A stretch of 64,000 bases of DNA from Buddleja alternifolia (taxonomy: Eukaryota > Streptophyta > Magnoliopsida > Lamiales > Scrophulariaceae), in contig CM033396.1 in the NCBI GenBank assembly GCA_019426215.1, positions 38,306,503 to 38,370,502 of the forward strand, given 5' to 3'. The position numbers and the translations under genes were made by a program. The notes beneath the pieces are model-generated. The model had not been told where the DNA came from, searched no databases, and saw only the letters and a program-made list of their open reading frames with translations. Every line of letters begins with the position of its first letter. Position 1 is the first letter of the stretch. Below, piece by piece: positions 1 through 11,430 of the stretch.

Positions 1-570
1 TTTAATAGAAAATTGATTTTATTTTATAATTTAATTTACAAATTAGCGACAGAATATTCTGTGTCTATTTCCGTCGCTATGAAAATTCCGTCGCTAATAT
101 AGGTCAAAATAATAATTTCAATTTCAGTCGTTAATTCATTCTCTAAATAATGGAAAATCATTTTATACTTTATAATTAAATTTAATTAATAGAGACGGAA
201 GTTTTCGTCTCTAAATCGTCGCTAATGTGGAATTAAATGGTAAGCTATTTTCCGTCGCTAATTCGATCTCTAAATAGTAAGGGAGAATCCATTTGAATGG
301 CCGTCGCTAATGCGGTCGCAAATTTGAAATTTAGAGACTGAAAATTTCCTTCTCTAACCAACGCAAGCCAGAATACTCATTTAGCGACGGTTATCAAGTC
401 GTCTCCATTTTCGTCGCTGTTTATAATAAAGAGACTGATCTGCATATCCGTTGGTAATCAGTCGCTAATTAGAGACAGAACTCAATTCCGTCTCTAAATC
501 CGTTGGTAATTAGTGACTGATTTATGTCAGTCTCTAAAATTCATCTCTGATACCCTATTTTCTTGTAGTA
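1..570. mobile_element. CACTA transposon, right end (element continues left of window)
   Basis: The right edge (558-570) reads TTTTCTTGTAGTA, which is the inverse of the plant CACTA terminus CACTACAAGAAAA with its last base changed. Inside it lie many subterminal repeats built on CCGTCGCTAA, AGAGACGGAA and CCGTCTCTAAAT in both orientations, the usual architecture of transposase-binding arrays in En/Spm elements. No coding sequence of the element lies inside the window. The 3-bp target duplication cannot be checked because the other end is outside. Confidence 0.75.
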
Positions 571-1100
571 ATTAGAATCTTTGTGTGGGAGTTAGAACTC
601 TTGTTTATCGCTTTATAATTTTCCTTGAAAATAAAAAAGGGATGAGGGGCCCGAAAGTACTCTTCCCGATAGATTGATTACGGTAAAAAAAAAAAAAATA
701 TATTAGTGTGTGTTTGTGTGTGAGTGTGTGCGTCTGTGTGTATTAAGGTGTGCTGAAGAAGATAGGTAGAAAGAGAAAAGAGGGTAATGACAAAAATAAC
801 ATTCATTTATGTGTTAAATTGCATTTAGCCCATAAAAATGGCACAAGCCAAGCACATGAGGGAATCTCGGTGGAATACTCAGTCGGAATATGTCAAAATA
901 TAAAAAATATCAATCCCGTGCAGTTCAAGATGTAAAGTGAAAAAAAAAATATATCTATGAAAAAATGTGAAAAAGTCAATAGTTTGGAGGGTTTAATAAC
1001 TTTACCTCTAATATTAAACATAATGTATTTTCTTTCTAACTTAGTACTACAGACACGATTATAACCAATTTTGAGATTTCAGAGCTAATTTATGGTGGTT
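571..1100. other. AT-rich spacer with TG-rich microsatellite
   Basis: No gene is supported. There is a poly(A) run near 685 and a degenerate (TG)n tract at about 703-745. The short open frame at 750-935 has no recognisable motif and is treated as chance. Confidence 0.5.
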
Positions 1101-1345
1101 GTTTGTCAAAAGTGGTCAACATCGGTCAAGAAAAGGTAAAGAGGGGAGGTGGTGCAATTGAATGATTTTAGTGCCAAAACCGAACATTCCTCCCCAAAGG
1201 TAGCTCACGTGCGCGACATGTGAGCACTTCCATTAGTTGTAAATGGTAATTTGACGGTAGGGATTACATTTTGTAAGTTGAGGGACCAAATGTGTTTGTG
1301 GCGACAATGTTGATGGACGAAACTATAATTTTTCCCTAATGGTCA
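1100..1345. repeat. Diverged single arm of a MULE-like foldback element
   Basis: This stretch aligns loosely with the right arm of the complete foldback element at 1541-2520. Both contain a CACGTG-bearing core (1202-1223 against 2347-2368, 22 bp with two differences), then a 'no purine bias' block of the type 'gggaccaaat...' and an end in TTTTTCCC. No left arm or target duplication was found, so it is a remnant. Confidence 0.5.
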
Positions 1346-1540
1346 AAAGTGACAATAACTTCCTTGTCACTAATTATCAAGAGTAATTACTTGTATACAA
1401 AACTCGTCACTATTAAACTTGTGAAAACTATTTTTGTAACAAAAGCAGAGTTCTTCTCTCTTAATTCGTGACAATTTTGGCATTGCCATTTATCCTGTGT
1501 CACAAATATTATATGGGTTTTTGTAGTATCTATCATTTCT

Positions 1541-2520
1541 GGGATAATTACAGTTTTGGTCTCTGATGTTGACACCTAAATCACTTTTGGTCCTCTACTT
1601 GTTGGACTCGACAAAATTGGTCCCTAATCTTTTATTTTTTTTAACAAATTTCGTCTCTGCCGTTCAGGGTCCATCCAAAAATAGAGAGAAAATTTTGTCC
1701 CTACCGTTAAGGGTGGCACGTCAGCTATTGATGGATGTAATGGGTCAAACCCCATTAACTTTTGCATTTGAACAACAAAAATCCTAAGAACACTCTCCCC
1801 AATTTGAAATCCTAGCCGAATTTTACCCAAAAATTATCCAAATCATTGCCTATAGCCGCTAAAATTACTTCAAATCTTGAATACTCACCTTCGAATCTTC
1901 CTTTGTATGGTGAAAAATTGAAGTGATTTAGAGCTGGAGTTTTGTTTCGAACCTTAAAAATCCAAAAATCAGAAATTTTGTTTTGATTTTTTCCAAAATT
2001 GCTCTTAGATTTACTTGCCAGCAAAAAACATGTTGATTTGTTATAACATTTGTAAGAATCCATGGGTTAATGCGAAAATTCCCAAAATCCAAAACCATAC
2101 TGAAGGTTTGAATTCTTTGTTCGATTAACTGTTGATTGGAGCTCTCAACAATCAAATTGAAACGGTAAGTGTTGTTATTTTTCAATTTTATGTGTTTTAT
2201 TCAAAAAACATAAATTTCTACTCATTATTTATGGCTGTTTTTTTTGTGTTTGTGAGCAATTTTGAAGGTATAAATAGAGAAAAACTGAAGGTAGGTGGTG
2301 AAATGGTGGATTCAGACGCCAAAATCCCCATTTTCCCGCAAGAAACAGCTCACGTGCGTGGCATGTGAACTTTTTCGTCTGTTTAGGACTGGCCCTTAAC
2401 GGCAGGGATTAAATTTGTTAAGAAATAAAAGATTAGGGACCAATTTTGTTGAGTCGAACAAATGGGGGACCAAAAGTGATTTAGGTGTCAACATTAGGGA
2501 CTAAAACTGTAATTATCCCC
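1541..2520. mobile_element. Long-TIR foldback element, MULE-like, 980 bp
   Basis: The ends are inverted copies: the left begins GGGATAATTACAG and the right ends CTGTAATTATCCCC. The similarity runs inward for more than 100 bp through 'ttttggtcc', 'gacacctaaatcac' and 'aaaattggtccctaatc' blocks. The 9-bp sequence ATCATTTCT directly flanks both ends (1532-1540 and 2521-2529), the target duplication length expected of Mutator-like elements. The interior holds no transposase, only short chance frames, so it is non-autonomous. Confidence 0.85.
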
Positions 2521-2529
2521 ATCATTTCT

Positions 2530-3237
2530 AGTATTAATCAAGTACTATGAGATTATGAATGTGACCTTATATAATATTCAAGTATTTATAAATAGAAATG
2601 AGTAAAATTGGGTCATGTGCAATTTTAATCCCAAAAGTTGTGTCATGTGCAATTTCGGTCCAATATCACAGTGCATAACTTACACAATAAACCATGCATA
2701 TGACAAATATGTCCTAATTCCCTCCAAGAACTAATGTACATTAGGCTTGACTCCAAAATTCCATATTTTTCACAGTAATTTGATATATATCATAGATTAA
2801 CGAAAATAAAATTGGTAATTGTGTGATTAACAAATGCTTCATATAACATACCAACAGTAGCTAACATTTCATCAACATTCACAAATATATGTAATATATC
2901 TTGACTATGACAATGATCATACAACAAAACATAATGAACTATTTATAAACATTTTATAAAGTTTAAAATTATGACTATGACTTACGAAGGACCATCAATG
3001 TACTTCTCGACAATTATGTATCCTTTAATTTTCATAACTTTATCTACAGTTAGTGTATGTCCAAAACAAAAAATATGTTGAAATCACTATTGTAACTTGG
3101 GCCTCATTTGACCTTAGCATATTGTCATTGCAAGAAAATCATACACTAATGCAGATCTTACGCATCTCAATCATACAAGAGACAATACTTTTAGAGGGGT
3201 AAAAGACAACACAACCAACAATGCCTTCCCCAACCAG
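2530..3237. other. AT-rich spacer, nothing recognised
   Basis: No coding, RNA or repeat signal could be supported here. The last part, from about 3205, may belong to the same transferred mitochondrial segment as the rpl16 fragment that follows, because 'ccttccccaaccagag' resembles the sequence just upstream of that motif, but this is uncertain. Confidence 0.4.
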
Positions 3238-3375
3238 AGTAAGGGAAGAGGAAAAGGAAATCTTACGGGTTGGATTGCTCGTGTGTCCACGGGACAAATC
3301 CTATTTGAAATGGATGGTGTGAGTTTGTCAAATGCTCGACAAGCCGCTACATTCGTTTCCAAAAGCCAATCTTGA
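3238..3375 (+). pseudogene. rpl16: Fragment of mitochondrial-type ribosomal protein L16 gene
   Basis: Frame 3238-3375 reads SKGRGKG, then TGWIARVSTGQILFEMDGVS and SLSNARQAAT, the highly characteristic C-terminal part of plant mitochondrial ribosomal protein L16. The chloroplast L16 has different residues here. After RQAAT the sequence leaves the family (FVSKSQS, then a stop at 3373-3375), and no upstream L16 domain is present, so about 40 codons survive. The fragment stands alone between foldback elements. It is either a piece of mitochondrial DNA in the nucleus or a relic of a transferred gene copy; the sequence does not decide which. Confidence 0.75.
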
Positions 3376-3566
3376 TTCGTTGGTTTGTTGCAATTTATTG
3401 TAAGGGAAGGTAGACGCCTGTTTTTTGATGAAATGACTCTATGATCACTCATTTTGAGGTTTGCTTTTTAACAATTGTGTATAGTAAAGTGTTTTCGCAA
3501 AAAGGTGTTTTTGAGTGGCCAAAACCCGACTTTTTGGCATGATTGGAAGATTTTCAAACTATAATC

Positions 3567-5372
3567 GGGGAAATTACATTTTTCATCCCTGAAGTTGTCC
3601 ACTAAAATATAATTGGTCCTCCATGTCCAGTCTCGACAGATTTGATCCCTCAACTTGTTAATTTTAGTCCATACCATTAACTTTCCGTCTAACATAACAA
3701 AATTTCCCCCAAAAAACGCAAAATTAGAGTTTTTTAGGTTTTTCAATTTGGGAATTTTTAATTTTCAAATCAATTGTGCCTAGGTGGACCATGACTTGCC
3801 AACTTGGAAAAGAGAGACAAGTGGTCAAATCACGATCCTCCCTGTGGAAATTGGATTAAGAAATAGAAAATAAAATAAAAAAAGTTAACTGAATTTTCTA
3901 ACAAAAATAAAAATTATTTAAATTAATAAAAAAATTAAATATTATTTTAAAAAATAAATTAACCAAAGATTAATAATTAATATAAAAAAACTAAAACAAT
4001 AAATAAAATAAAATAAAAACTAATCAAAATCTAAATATAAAAATAAAAAATAATTCAAAAATAAAAAAAATTAACACAACAAAAGCCGAATTAGGGATGG
4101 CAATAGGGCGGGTATGAAGCGGGTTTAGCAAAACCCGCTACCCACCCCATTTAACTTTATTGATACCCACAACCACTTCCGTCCCCGCTCGTCCTCGCCC
4201 CGCCAAGTACCCGGCGGGTTCGGGTTTTACCCATTAAACCCGAATGAGTCATGAAAATTTATTAACTAATCAAACTTGCAATCGTCTAACCCATATTCAA
4301 ATAATTCAACAACTAACAAATTTACAACATAAACAAACATCATGAAAATTCACACAAATAATAATCAAATCACATTCATAAGTCAAAATTTAAAATCATA
4401 TCAATACGATATTACACCAAATAACATCCATGACCGTGTATTTCAATTCTACTACACCAAATTAAAAATAATTCATAAAACAAAATATTCCAAATTCTTC
4501 ATCAACTCAACTATAAAATAAAATGAACTAGATCATCTTCACTAATCAATTTTGTCTCTTTACGAGACATTTCAACTTCATATCTTCACTAATTTAGTTA
4601 ACAAATAAAATTTAATAAAAAAATAAAAAAAGTTAAGTTATGCAAACTTTAAGTTATGTTGAATATATTAAATAAAAATTAAAAATCTATTTATTAGAAT
4701 AATATTAGCGGGGCGGCTTATGAGGCGGGTAATGGGGCGGGTTGCACTACACCCACTACCCGCCCCATACCCTATCGGGTCATAAATTTAATATTCATAA
4801 CCCACCACATAACTCATTTGGTGTATCCAAACCCTCCCCACAGGGGCAAATTTGGGACGAATACCCATTTAACCCAGTCCCATTGCCATCCCTAAGCCGG
4901 ATTTGTAATATTTAATTTAATTTTTTTCTTTTTTTAAATTATTAACATATTTAATAAAATATTTTCCTATTTTAATATTTAATTTAATTTGAAATCTATT
5001 TTCTAATTAAATACTTTTCATATTTAATAAATTATTTTGGGTAATTTAATATTAAATTTTTTGTCATATTAGAATATAAAAATCTTAAATACTTTTTCAA
5101 GTTTTAGAAAAAAAATCTGTGTTTTATATTTTTCAAAATTTTTAATTTTTTTCTATTTGTTTAATTATTTTTCCATGTCAGAATTAAAAATCAAATAATA
5201 AAATAAAAATGCTACCTAGGACATTTCCGTTAAGTATAACAGGACATTTAATGTCAGGGGCTAAATGTGTCTAAAATTGCTAGGTTGAAGGACCAAATCT
5301 ATCGAGTTTGGAACATGAGAGATCAAATGTGTTTTATTGGACAATTTTAGGGACAAAAAATGTAATTTTCCC
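3567..5372. mobile_element. Long-TIR foldback element, MULE-like, 1.8 kb
   Basis: The left end GGGGAAATTACA and the inverse of the right end GGGAAAATTACA match but for one base, and the similarity continues inward through 'tttttcatccctgaagttgtcc' type blocks on the left and their diverged inverse at 5220-5372. ACTATAATC (9 bp) flanks both sides (3558-3566, 5373-5381). The interior is very A-rich and non-coding, and a hAT element (4092-4894) has inserted into it. Confidence 0.85.
4092..4894. mobile_element. hAT-type non-autonomous element nested in foldback element
   Basis: The ends are perfect inverted repeats TAGGGATGGCAA / TTGCCATCCCTA, a terminus typical of plant hAT MITEs. The 8-bp flanks AGCCGAAT (4084-4091) and AGCCGGAT (4895-4902) differ by one base, fitting a hAT target duplication. 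The subterminal regions are rich in GCGGGT and ACCCGC motifs. No transposase is present. It lies wholly inside the foldback element, so it arrived later. Confidence 0.88.
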
Positions 5373-5449
5373 ACTATAATCGGAATTTGAAATTTCATAT
5401 TCCGGAGAATATACTCATTTTTCATTTCAAAATTACAAAGAAATTAATC

Positions 5450-6838
5450 TTTTTTTTTTTGGAAAATTAATTTCATTAACAAAAAAGGGGATACAAGATC
5501 AGTGCACAAGGATTGGCCTTGTCACAAAACAAGTCGAACAAACTAGCTTTACGAATTGCTTGTAGTTGGCTATATTAACTCATGCAGCGTATAGCATTAT
5601 TAGGCTTTCTCATGCATTCCTTTATCGAATTTTAGGCCAATGACTCCCAAAACTAGTTGGTTATAGGGCCTTAGGTGAGACACCCCCCAGGCTTACTAAT
5701 TCAAATATATGAGGCGACAATGCTTTACGTGACTTAATATACTCACATTACAAGTTTCAATCCAAAAGCAACAAGCTACCACCACAAAGCTAACAAGCAT
5801 CTAACTACTAGATTGAACCAAACAACATTGTTACCAAGCTATCCGCCATAAGCATTTAAGGGCAATAGATGCAAGTGACTCCCAGATAGAAAGCGTATGC
5901 AATCTATCCTTAAGAAGATCAAGGGCTCGATAAGCTACAATCTTTGGCGTTGTAGATGTATTGTTGAATATCCTCTTATTACGTTCCTGCCAAATCAAAT
6001 AAACAAGATAAGCTAAATAAGCGATATTCAACATCAATCCAATGATTACCTCTTCATCTAGAGGAAGCACGAGCAACACCAATATTCCAAGAGCTACTTC
6101 TCCACTCAAACTTGACCTGAGTCTTAAGATAAACATAGTTGTGAAAAAGGACAATTAAAAAATAAATGATCTTGTTTTTCATTTAAATTTGCATCTCAAA
6201 GAACACAAACCGAATTATGTGATTCCAGCCATGGTTTGTCCCGAGTTGACAATCTCTCTCTTATAGCATGTCAGAGAATAAAGCTATGTTTAGGTATTTT
6301 ACCTGGACCACAAAGCAGTTGGTACCAGTGCTTCATTTCCTTCGGATCCCGCAACTTAACTCTAAGCTTATGGTTCAAAATCTTGACTGTCTTAGTAATT
6401 TTCCAAACGATGTTATCAACTCGACCTTGATTAATCTGAGGCAAGTGATAGGTTATTCTCTTAAATTCAGGATGTCTCGTGTGCAGCCAATGCAACTCAC
6501 CCTCTCGTATAACACAATCAAGTTTCGAGTCAACTGGTAAACCAAGAATTCGAGGGCCATTCGGGAATTGATCGATTGGACGACCTATCTCATGCCACGG
6601 ATCCAAACATAGCTAGATTCTATTACCAAACCATAGCCAGATTCTATTACCAAACCATAGCCAGATTCTATTACCAAACCCGATTTGAAATTCCACACTG
6701 GAAAAGATGTTGGTCCTAAGTTTAAGGAGCTGCTTCCAACTCCGAGAAGTTGAAGACGAAATTTTGAGGCTCCAAATCGACTTATTATTTAATTTATTAG
6801 CCACGATCCAAGACACCCATATCAATCTCTATCATAAG
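5450..6838 (-). pseudogene. LINE ORF2 remnant, 3' half (zf-RVT and 3' UTR)
   Basis: On the minus strand this reads the C-terminal part of a plant L1-type LINE. A segment at 6825-6613 has the linker 'KSIWSLK...SWKQLLKLR'. 6606-6271 gives 'LPVDSKLDCVI...W' followed by 'GPGKIPKHSFIL', the zf-RVT region. 6154-5831 gives 'YLIWQERNKRIFNN', close to the end of ORF2. Frames are broken by shifts and stops, so it cannot make protein. The T-run at 5451-5460 is the poly(A) tail seen from the plus strand and marks the 3' end. It continues at 15867-16338; the two halves are separated by the TRIM chain and chromovirus. Confidence 0.8.
6608..6680 (-). repeat. In-frame 24-bp tandem repeat in LINE ORF
   Basis: The unit 'catagccagattctattaccaaac' type (24 bp, eight codons) occurs three times in a row with little divergence, giving a repeated GNRIWLWF in the minus-strand LINE frame. 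The neighbouring LINE sequence is much more decayed, so the expansion looks younger than the LINE. Confidence 0.75.
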
Positions 6839-9757
6839 TGTTAGAATATATCTTCTAGATTAGCATAGGATCTTTCCTTATCTTATATTTCCTTGTATTT
6901 AACTTCATTGCTTAGGTTATCTTTCCTTGTATTTATCGTTTCCTTGTTTATAGTTAGAGTTTCTTGTTTACCAAGTATATGTAACTCTATATATATCTTA
7001 TTCAGTAATACAAGTTCCCTACGGAGTTTTCTCTAATCCAACATGGTATCAGAGTCATGGCTTCGAGCCATGGTATCTTGATATCTCGCTTCTACCATCC
7101 TCAAGTCGCCGACCCCATCCAGCGCACCTTATCTAGTTTAGTCTAGTGTATTCTATTTTTCTTTATCTTTGTTTATGTTGTCGCTGCTCACCCTTGGAAA
7201 AACAAGGACTTGGAGTCGCCACCTTATTTAATGGTTTTTAGACAAAACTGCTCCACATTGAGAAGCGTCTTCGTCGAATCGGCGCTTTATTTAATGATTT
7301 CTGGATGAAACTGCTCCACCTTGAGAAACGTATTTATCAAAATCTCTCTACTAAGCATTCTTTATGCCCAGACTGTCGTAACATCTTTTCTCAATTTTTA
7401 TTTCATTCTCAACATTCAAGACTCTCACGTTTCGACTGCGGGGTAGTGTTAGATAATAGAATATCTTTCCATATCTTTCTAGTATTTATGTTAATTTAGG
7501 TTTTTTTATGTTTTCTTGTATTTATCTTTTCCTTTTTTATAGTTAGAGTTTCTTGTTTACCCAGTATATGTAACTCTATATATATATCTTATTCAGTAAA
7601 GCAAGTTCCCTACGGGGTTTTCTCTAATCTAACATATTAAAGAATATAATATCTTTCTAGTATTTATATTAGTTTATGTTTCATTATGTTTCCTTATATT
7701 TATCTTTTCCTTATTTGTAGTTAAGGTTTCTTGTTTACCAAGTACATGTATGTCTGTAAATATGTTACTCAGTAATACAAGTTTCCTACGAGGTTTTCTC
7801 TAATCTAACATGGTATCAGAGCCATGGCTTCGAGCCATGGTCTCTCTATCTCTCGCTTCCGCCGCTATCCTCAAGTCGCCGTCCCCGTCCGGTGCCCCTT
7901 ATATAGTTTAGTTTTTCTTTATCTAATTTTTTTTCTTTCTTTCTCCTGTGGCCGCCGCCGCCGCTCTCTCTCTCTCTCTTGGTCGCTGCCACTGCCAACT
8001 TCTTTTCCCTTATCTCGTTTTCTCTTCTTTTTGTTTTTCTATGGCCAACGCCGCCTTTAGTCTTCTTAGTTGCCGCCGCTCACCCTTGGAAAACGAGGAC
8101 TTGGAGCCGCCGCCGCCATCTTTTATCTTTATCGCCGTCTTCTTCTCTAATTCTCTATGATTAGATTTCTTTGGTCCAGTCTCAACGTTCAAGACTCTCA
8201 CGTTTCGACTGCGGGGGAGTGTTAGATAATATAATATCTTTCCATATCTTTCTAGTATTTATGTTAAATTAGGTTTCTTTATGTTTCTTTGTATTTATCT
8301 TTTTCTTGCTTATAGTTAGGGTTTCTTGTTTACCAAGTACATATATCTCTATAAATATGTTACTCAATAATACAAGTTCTCCACGGGGTTTTCTCTAATC
8401 TAACATGGTATCAGACTCATGGCTTTGAGCCATGGTATCGAGTTAAAGAGTTTTTTTCTCTCAACCCTCACAATCTCTCGCATTTGCTGGCCTCTACCAT
8501 TGTCGTTCCCGTCCGGCTCCCTAATTTTTTTTCCTATTCTCTTAATGTAGAACAGCTTCTGCCAACAAATCTTTCTTTCTTCTCTCTTTCTCCCTCTCTT
8601 TATCTCTTTTTCATTATTTTCACATCTCTAATTCTTACCCACTTACATGGTGTTGAATTGCGAGTTGTTCAATTCCTATTTTTTTTTTAAATCTTAAAAA
8701 TTCTTTTTTCACACGTATTAATATATATAGTTTCTTTTGATTGTCGTTAACATAAAAAGAATAGCCATCTTTTTATTTCAAATTTCGTGTGCAGGGTATA
8801 ATTTTTTGTTGTATAGTCGGGTATAGCTATCATGGATGGTGATTATAGCAGAAGAGCCTCCATTCTGCTTATTGTATTTTTAATTATCCAAATATCAAAG
8901 TTCTCTACTTCGTGGGGTTACGGCTTTCCACCACCACCAAATCTAGCAACGCCATCAACGTCCACAAATTGTCTACATGACCATCGTCGCAGCCCTCTCT
9001 CTATATGGCCGCCGCCGCCGCCAACTTTTTCTCTCTTATCTTGTTTTCTCTTTTTTTGTTGTTAGATATTAATATATATCCATATCTTTTTAGTATTTAT
9101 GTTAATTTAGGTTTCTTTATGTTTCCTTGTATTTATCTTTTCTTTATTTATAGTTAGGGTTTCTTGTTTACCAAATGTATGTATCTCTATAAATATGTTA
9201 CTCAATAATACAAGTTCCCTACGGGATTTTCTATAATCTAACATGGTATTACAGCCATGGCTTCGAGCCATGGTCTCTCGATCTATTGCTTCCGTCTCCT
9301 TTTTATTTTATACCGATGTCGTGCTCACCCTTGGAAAACAAGGACTTGGAGCCACCTTCTTTTTATTTTATGCCGCTTCTCTATTTGGCCGTGGGCCAAC
9401 GCACTTAGTCGCTGCCGCTTTTAGTTTTGTTAGTTGCCGCCGCTCACCCTTTGAAAATGAGGACTTGGAGCCTCCTCCTCCGCCTTTAATATTTGTCGTT
9501 GTCTTCTTCTCAAATTCTCTATGACTGGATTTCTTTTGTCCAGTCTCAATGTTCAAGACTCTCACGTTTCAACTGCGGGGGAGTGTTAGATATTAATATC
9601 TTTTTAGTATTTATGTTAATTTAGGTTTCTTTATGTTTCCTTGTGTTTATCTTTTCCTTATTTACAGTTAAGGTTTCTTGTTTACCAAATACATGTATCT
9701 CTATAAATATGTTACTCAGTAATACAAGTTCCCTACGGGATTTTCTATAATCTAACA
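6839..9757 (+). mobile_element. Chain of TRIM retrotransposons sharing LTRs
   Basis: Six LTRs of about 175-205 bp in the same orientation lie at 6839-7043, 7447-7634, 7635-7810, 8220-8405, 9060-9243 and 9584-9757. They start with (variants of) TGTTAGA and end TCTAATCTAACA. Four are followed directly by a primer-binding site of the initiator-Met type (TGGTATCAGAGCCATGG or variants at 7044, 7811, 8406, 9244). A purine tract TGCGGGGGAG precedes the LTRs at 7447, 8220 and 9584. The short interiors encode no gag or pol. The second and third LTRs abut without any interior. This is the layout of terminal-repeat retrotransposons in miniature, here concatenated. The chain interrupts a LINE. Confidence 0.85.
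8832..9065 (+). other. Open frame in a TRIM interior, possible captured gene piece
   Basis: A 77-residue frame begins MDGDYSRRASILLIVFLIIQ, a basic start followed by a strongly hydrophobic stretch like a signal peptide or membrane anchor, then SWGYGFPPPP and a Ser/Thr/Pro-rich tail. It sits in the only TRIM interior that is clearly longer than the others (8406-9059, 654 bp), in sequence absent from the sister interiors. This fits transduction of a host exon, but I do not recognise the parent gene and the last third is shared TRIM sequence. Function unknown. Confidence 0.35.
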
Positions 9758-9920
9758 GTTTTCACTGATACCGGGTTTCCTCTAAAAAAAAAATAGGAGT
9801 TGAACAACTCGCAATCAACACCATGAAAGTGGGTAAGAAGTAGAGATGTGGAAATAATGAAAAGGATAGATAGAGAGAAAGAGAGAGAGAGAAAGAAGAA
9901 AGAAAAATTTGGTGGCATAA
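9758..9920 (-). mobile_element. Inverted TRIM copy, first part of interior
   Basis: Reverse complement of the TRIM interior at about 8510-8700: the inverse of 'gtgttgaattgcgagttgtt' and the CT-rich tract are recognisable as 'caactcgcaatcaacacc' and a GA-rich tract. The copy stops where the chromovirus LTR begins at 9921 and resumes at 15562. Confidence 0.75.
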
Positions 9921-10408
9921 TGTCACGGACTTAGTCTCTTACTAACGCCTCGTGCAGCACTTAGCTAGTCGCCCCGCCTCTTGCAAGGATTGCTAAGTCA
10001 GCCTCGCTAACTCGTGCTCGTGTGCTCGGGATTTAAGTAAAGAACTCGAGAGTGTTTGGAAACCTCTTAAGTACTTGTATTGCTCTCCAAAAATGGTGGA
10101 TGGTTACAAATGATGCCTAGCCCCCTATTTATAGTAGTCCATTTGAGAATGGACGGTTGAGATCAATTCAATCCAACGGCTATGATCGATGATCTAGAGA
10201 ATTCTACTAGATATTTGCAAGGTATATTCTAGAGAATTCTAGCTATACATGTTTCTACCTAATTCTAGAGAATTCTTATAAATCTCTACACACTTAGAAC
10301 AATTCTAGATAATTCTACCCACTACTATATATACAAGGTAGTGTAGAGATTTAACAATTTGGTACCTCATTTGTGGGAAGTGGTCTTGAGAATTGCCGAG
10401 ACGTGACA
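9921..10408 (-). repeat. Chromovirus 3' LTR
   Basis: In element orientation it contains a TATA box CTATAAATAG (plus 10125-10134). Upstream of it, at plus 10191-10316, four copies of a TTCTAGAGAATTC-like motif resemble imperfect heat-shock elements. Ends are TG...CA with a 7-bp inverted terminal sequence. Confidence 0.93.
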
Positions 10409-10419
10409 TCCTCCCCTAC

Positions 10420-11349
10420 CTAATGTGGTGATGCCCTCGTCGCCTCGTATTGTTGAAGACGATCTTGGAACTGCCACAACTCGTCTTGTGATTCCCACGT
10501 TGCATCGGACTCGGGTAGCCCCTTCCATTTGATAAAGTAATGAGTCGTCGGCTTGACTCCTCGATGCCTTACAACCTTGTGAGATAGCACCTCTTCAATC
10601 TCCTTGTCAAATGATTTGGTTACCACTGGAGGTGCTCGATGTGATTCCCCTCGGTTTGGATCTTCCTCGTCCTCTTGGTATGGTCTTAGCATGCTCACAT
10701 GAAAGACCGGATGAATCTTCAATGTGCTTGGAAGGTCGAGCCGGTATGAGACTTTTCCAACCTTAGCGACCACCGGATAAGGGCCCTCGTACTTCCGCAC
10801 CAACCCCTTGTGCATGCCCCGAAATGCCTTGAATTGTTGCGGGATTAACTTGATTAACACCTTGTCGCCAACGTTGAACTCCAAGTGTCGCCTCTTGGGG
10901 TCAGCCCATTTCTTCATCTTTCGTCGAGCCTTCTCCAAGAAAGATTTGGCTAAGTTGGATTGCTCCGCCCACGACTTTGCCATTTTTGCCGCTCCGGGAC
11001 ACCTTGCACTATCGAAAGATATAGCCAAAGTGTGGGGTATGAGTGGTTGTTGTCCCGTTGCCAACTCAAAAGGACTTTTCCCCGTAGCCTCGCTCCTTTG
11101 CAAATTGTATGAGACTTGAGCCACGTCAAAAATCTTCGCCCAATCATGTTGATTGGCACTCACAAAGTGCCGAAGATAACATTCCAACAAGGCATTCACC
11201 CTCTCAGTTTGGCCATCGGTTTGTGGGTGAAAGCTTGTGGAGAAGCACAACTCTGAACCCAAGAGCTTCAAAAGCTCCGTCCATAGTCGCCCGGTGAAGC
11301 GGGGGTCTCGATCACTTATAATGCTTTTGGGCAGCCCCCAATACTTCAC
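10420..11349 (-). pseudogene. Chromovirus integrase, C-terminal half with chromodomain
   Basis: Begins near 'YWGLPKSIISDRDPRFTG' (second catalytic Asp) and continues with 'STSFHPQTDGQTERVN' (catalytic Glu region), the GPY/F module ('KYEGPYPVVAKVG'), and a chromodomain 'HYFIKWKGLPESDATWE'. The chromodomain places the element among chromoviruses. Stop at 10420 is the natural end of pol, close to the purine tract and 3' LTR. Confidence 0.92.
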
Positions 11350-11430
11350 AACATTCTTGAAAAATGCCCTTGCCGCCTCCTCCGCCGTGCAATCCCTCGA
11401 ACAGGCAATGAAGCTCCCATACTTGGAGAA

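Noticed and set aside
3238..3375. Chloroplast rpl16
   Set aside because: The residues around FEMDGVSLSNARQAAT are those of the mitochondrial form; the plastid protein differs there.
7824..8201. Several Ser/Pro/Phe-rich frames in a TRIM interior
   Set aside because: The region is CT-rich microsatellite-like and open in several frames; TRIMs do not encode proteins.
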